Both the position numbers and the translations under genes were made by a program. DNA of 7,496 nucleotides from the NCBI GenBank assembly GCA_025997455.1, contig BNUP01000108.1:1-7496 (forward strand), in the 5' to 3' direction. The stretch is from Fibrobacterales bacterium. GTDB taxonomy: Bacteria; Fibrobacterota; Fibrobacteria; Fibrobacterales; Fibrobacteraceae. The notes beneath the pieces were generated by a model, which made no database searches, was not told where the DNA came from, and worked only from the letters and a program-made list of their open reading frames with translations. Below, one piece after another: positions 6,066-7,496 of the stretch. Each line of letters opens with the position of its first letter. Within the stretch, counting starts at the first letter, position 1.

Positions 6066-7380
6066 GATTCTGTTCTCCTTTTATTGATTCTAATTTTATA
6101 TAGCCTGTGCTATTGCAAAAATTAACACTAATTCTATCTTTTATCTGAAAAATTTTTTGCGGTTCGCATTTCTTTTCAATTCCGTTTTCAATATATATCC
6201 AAGTTTTGTTTGTCAAATTTTTTAAAGCGATAATTTCGGGATTATCTTTTTTAGCCTGCACTTGCCCGATTTCGTTATTATCAATCTCAATATGCATTCC
6301 TTTGTCAAGCGGAAATTTATAACTGTCAATTCTCAAAAAATATTGTTTCTTGTGCTGTGAGCACATATTGCCTTTTTGTCGTCCAAAATCAATCTCTAAT
6401 TTTGAGTGAATTTTAACAATGCCGCCTTTTTTGCATACACTGTTTCTAAATTTATGGGAGAGATAACTCCATTCGTTATCACCCAAATTTTGTATGGCAA
6501 GAGTTCCGTTCTTTTTATGCTTTACAATTTCTGCCGTTATGCTTTTGTAATCGTCTTTGTTTTGTGCAGTGTGGCAGGCGAATAATTTTTGCTTAAAGAA
6601 AAGCGGAATATTGTAGCAACCTATGTGCAACAAATCTATTTTTCCTATTTTGTGCTGCTTGTCGCATTCACCTTGTGAGAGCAAAAATTCCTCTCCGCAT
6701 TTTTCACAAATCGCCAAATTTGCCCTTAAATCTATAAGAGCGGTTTGCCAATCGCCTCCGCTTGTTCTTGCACACGGATTTTTAATTCCATCAACAAAAG
6801 TTTTTATAAATCTGTCTTTTAAGCATTTGGGATATAATTTCCAAAACTTCTCTGCGTTCTTGTCTAATGAAGTTGGGTAATTTCTAATATCACTCGGATG
6901 AAATATAAATATAGGATTTTTACCGTAAATTTCAAGTTCTTCCTTCGGTCCTATAATGTCGAATTTATGGTAAAATTTTCCCATAAAGGGATCGTGCTTC
7001 ATAAATAACTTAAAAAGAACCACTGCTATGGAATGCCTATCGGTTTTTGTAGATGGTGCTGCACTGCCCGTCACAATTTCCGGAGCGATATAACCTGATT
7101 TACCTATAACTCCGTTTTTATCTTCAAGTGTTCCTATGTTGTCGTTGTCTATAATTTTTATATCACCGTTTTTCATATCGATAAAAAAGTTCCCATCGTT
7201 TAAATCCTTGTAAAAATATCCCTTTCTGTGTAAATCTCTAAAAGCATTAACCAAGTTGAGTGCTGCGAGTATCATTGTATCGCAATTTGTAAAATTGATC
7301 TTGCCGTTTAAGTAGTCGACAAAAGATGAAAATCTACTTGGCAACAAATCCATAACATAGCCGAATTTAGGCAGTGTCAT
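6052..7380 (-). CDS. TerY-P-type Ser/Thr protein kinase, N-lobe missing from the frame
   Basis: The C-lobe of a eukaryotic-like kinase is clear. The hinge is 'FGYVMDLLPSRF' (6-17). The catalytic loop 'YKDLNDGNFF' (57-66) has D59 as base and N64 as metal ligand. 'IIDNDN' (77-82) stands in for DFG, 'APE' is at 99-101, and 'PSTKTDRHSIAVVLF' at 109-123. 'FIFHPSD' (158-164), 'FWKLYP' and 'FVDGIKNPCAR' match the kinase of TerY-P triads. Then come C225-x2-C228 with C239 and H243, an apparently incomplete zinc ribbon, and two similar beta-rich units ('GTLAIQNLGDNEWSYLS', 292-308; 'EIIALKNLTNKTWIYI', 382-397). The glycine loop and ATP-binding Lys of the N-lobe are absent. The ATG at 7380 has no good Shine-Dalgarno, and in-frame TGA codons lie at 7396-7398 and 7408-7410. 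The gene is therefore either truncated or broken near its start, or the true N-lobe is in another frame upstream. Its 3' end overlaps the vWA gene by 14 nt. Confidence 0.88.
   Translation of the reverse strand: MTLPKFGYVMDLLPSRFSSFVDYLNGKINFTNCDTMILAALNLVNAFRDLHRKGYFYKDLNDGNFFIDMKNGDIKIIDNDNIGTLEDKNGVIGKSGYIAPEIVTGSAAPSTKTDRHSIAVVLFKLFMKHDPFMGKFYHKFDIIGPKEELEIYGKNPIFIFHPSDIRNYPTSLDKNAEKFWKLYPKCLKDRFIKTFVDGIKNPCARTSGGDWQTALIDLRANLAICEKCGEEFLLSQGECDKQHKIGKIDLLHIGCYNIPLFFKQKLFACHTAQNKDDYKSITAEIVKHKKNGTLAIQNLGDNEWSYLSHKFRNSVCKKGGIVKIHSKLEIDFGRQKGNMCSQHKKQYFLRIDSYKFPLDKGMHIEIDNNEIGQVQAKKDNPEIIALKNLTNKTWIYIENGIEKKCEPQKIFQIKDRISVNFCNSTGYIKLESIKGEQNHGNA
6075..6079 (-). promoter_or_regulatory. Shine-Dalgarno of the vWA gene
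   Basis: AGGAG (in AAAAGGAG) on the minus strand lies 9 nt before the ATG at 6065, inside the 3' end of the kinase gene. It supports the overlapping start. Confidence 0.7.
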
Positions 7381-7496
7381 AAAATGGTTAAAACATCAAA
7401 TTTTCTTTCAAAGAAAAAAATATTGATAAATGTTCCTATTACGCTTTTGTGAATATCTTTGTTTTTTGAAAAGCAGATTGTCTTTCTGCATAACCT
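7377..7496 (-). pseudogene. Open frame entering from the right edge and ending ATGA at the kinase start; possible displaced kinase N-lobe
   Basis: One minus-strand frame is open from the window edge for 39 codons and ends in a TGA (7379-7377) that overlaps the kinase ATG as ATGA. Its last residues read 'FFFERKFDVLTIL'. In TerY-P kinases a 'FLWPLDL'-like segment precedes the hinge 'FGYVM', so this could be the N-lobe in a shifted frame, just before hinge residues 6-10 of the kinase. The kinase's own frame instead reads 'RNIYQYFFL', TGA, 'KKI', TGA, 'CFNHF' before the ATG, which would also resemble the family if the TGAs were Trp. With only 116 bases I cannot tell a frameshifted N-lobe, a nonsense-damaged N-lobe and a separate upstream gene apart. 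Confidence 0.3.

Noticed and set aside
7396..7410. TGA read as Trp or Gly (recoded genetic code) to extend the kinase upstream
   Set aside because: TGA ends the kinase and PP2C genes at sensible places, TGG encodes Trp, and the 967-codon cas13d contains no in-frame TGA.
1..7496. CRISPR array or tracrRNA within the window
   Set aside because: I found no regularly spaced direct repeats and no stretch resembling a Cas13d-type repeat; nearly all bases are coding.

Overview
The window is an AT-rich stretch (roughly one third G+C by eye) from an unidentified bacterium. All six recognisable genes lie on the minus strand, so the locus reads from right to left. The organism uses the standard code (TGG for Trp, TGA as a stop) and clear Shine-Dalgarno sequences of the AGGAG/GGAG type. 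I cannot name a taxon. The Cas13d relatives I can recall come mainly from gut Firmicutes, but nothing here proves that origin.

In transcription order the genes are: (1) a TerY-P-type Ser/Thr protein kinase lacking a readable N-lobe (7380-6052); (2) a TerY-like von Willebrand A protein with an intact MIDAS site (6065-5370); (3) a PP2C phosphatase with a long C-terminal coiled coil (5364-4045); (4) a full-length Cas13d, the RNA-guided RNase of type VI-D CRISPR systems, with both HEPN RxxxxH motifs intact (4048-1145); (5) a small leucine-rich-repeat-variant (LRV/HEAT-like) protein (1104-643); and (6) the first 214 codons of a type II-like cas1 that runs off the left edge (643 to <1). Gene joints are very tight: a 14-nt overlap, a 5-nt gap, an ATGA overlap, a 40-nt gap and a TAATG overlap. 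This looks like one operon.

The main point of interest is that a complete kinase/vWA/phosphatase triad (the 'TerY-P' triad) is placed directly upstream of Cas13d and is joined to it by an ATGA start/stop overlap. The inferred system is a type VI-D CRISPR-Cas locus with its own adaptation gene plus a reversible phosphorylation module and an LRV protein. The triad may gate Cas13d expression or RNase activity, or may act as a parallel stress/defence arm. I know of no described VI-D system with this composition, but I could not search for one.

Two local oddities stand out. A palindromic repeat of the 'CATTCCCGCgaagGCGGGAATC' class sits in frame inside cas13d at 1718-1744. The 116 bases upstream of the kinase ATG do not encode a normal kinase N-lobe in one uninterrupted frame. 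No CRISPR array, cas2, tracrRNA, WYL gene, tRNA or rRNA is visible; an array and cas2, if present, would most likely lie beyond the left edge, after cas1.
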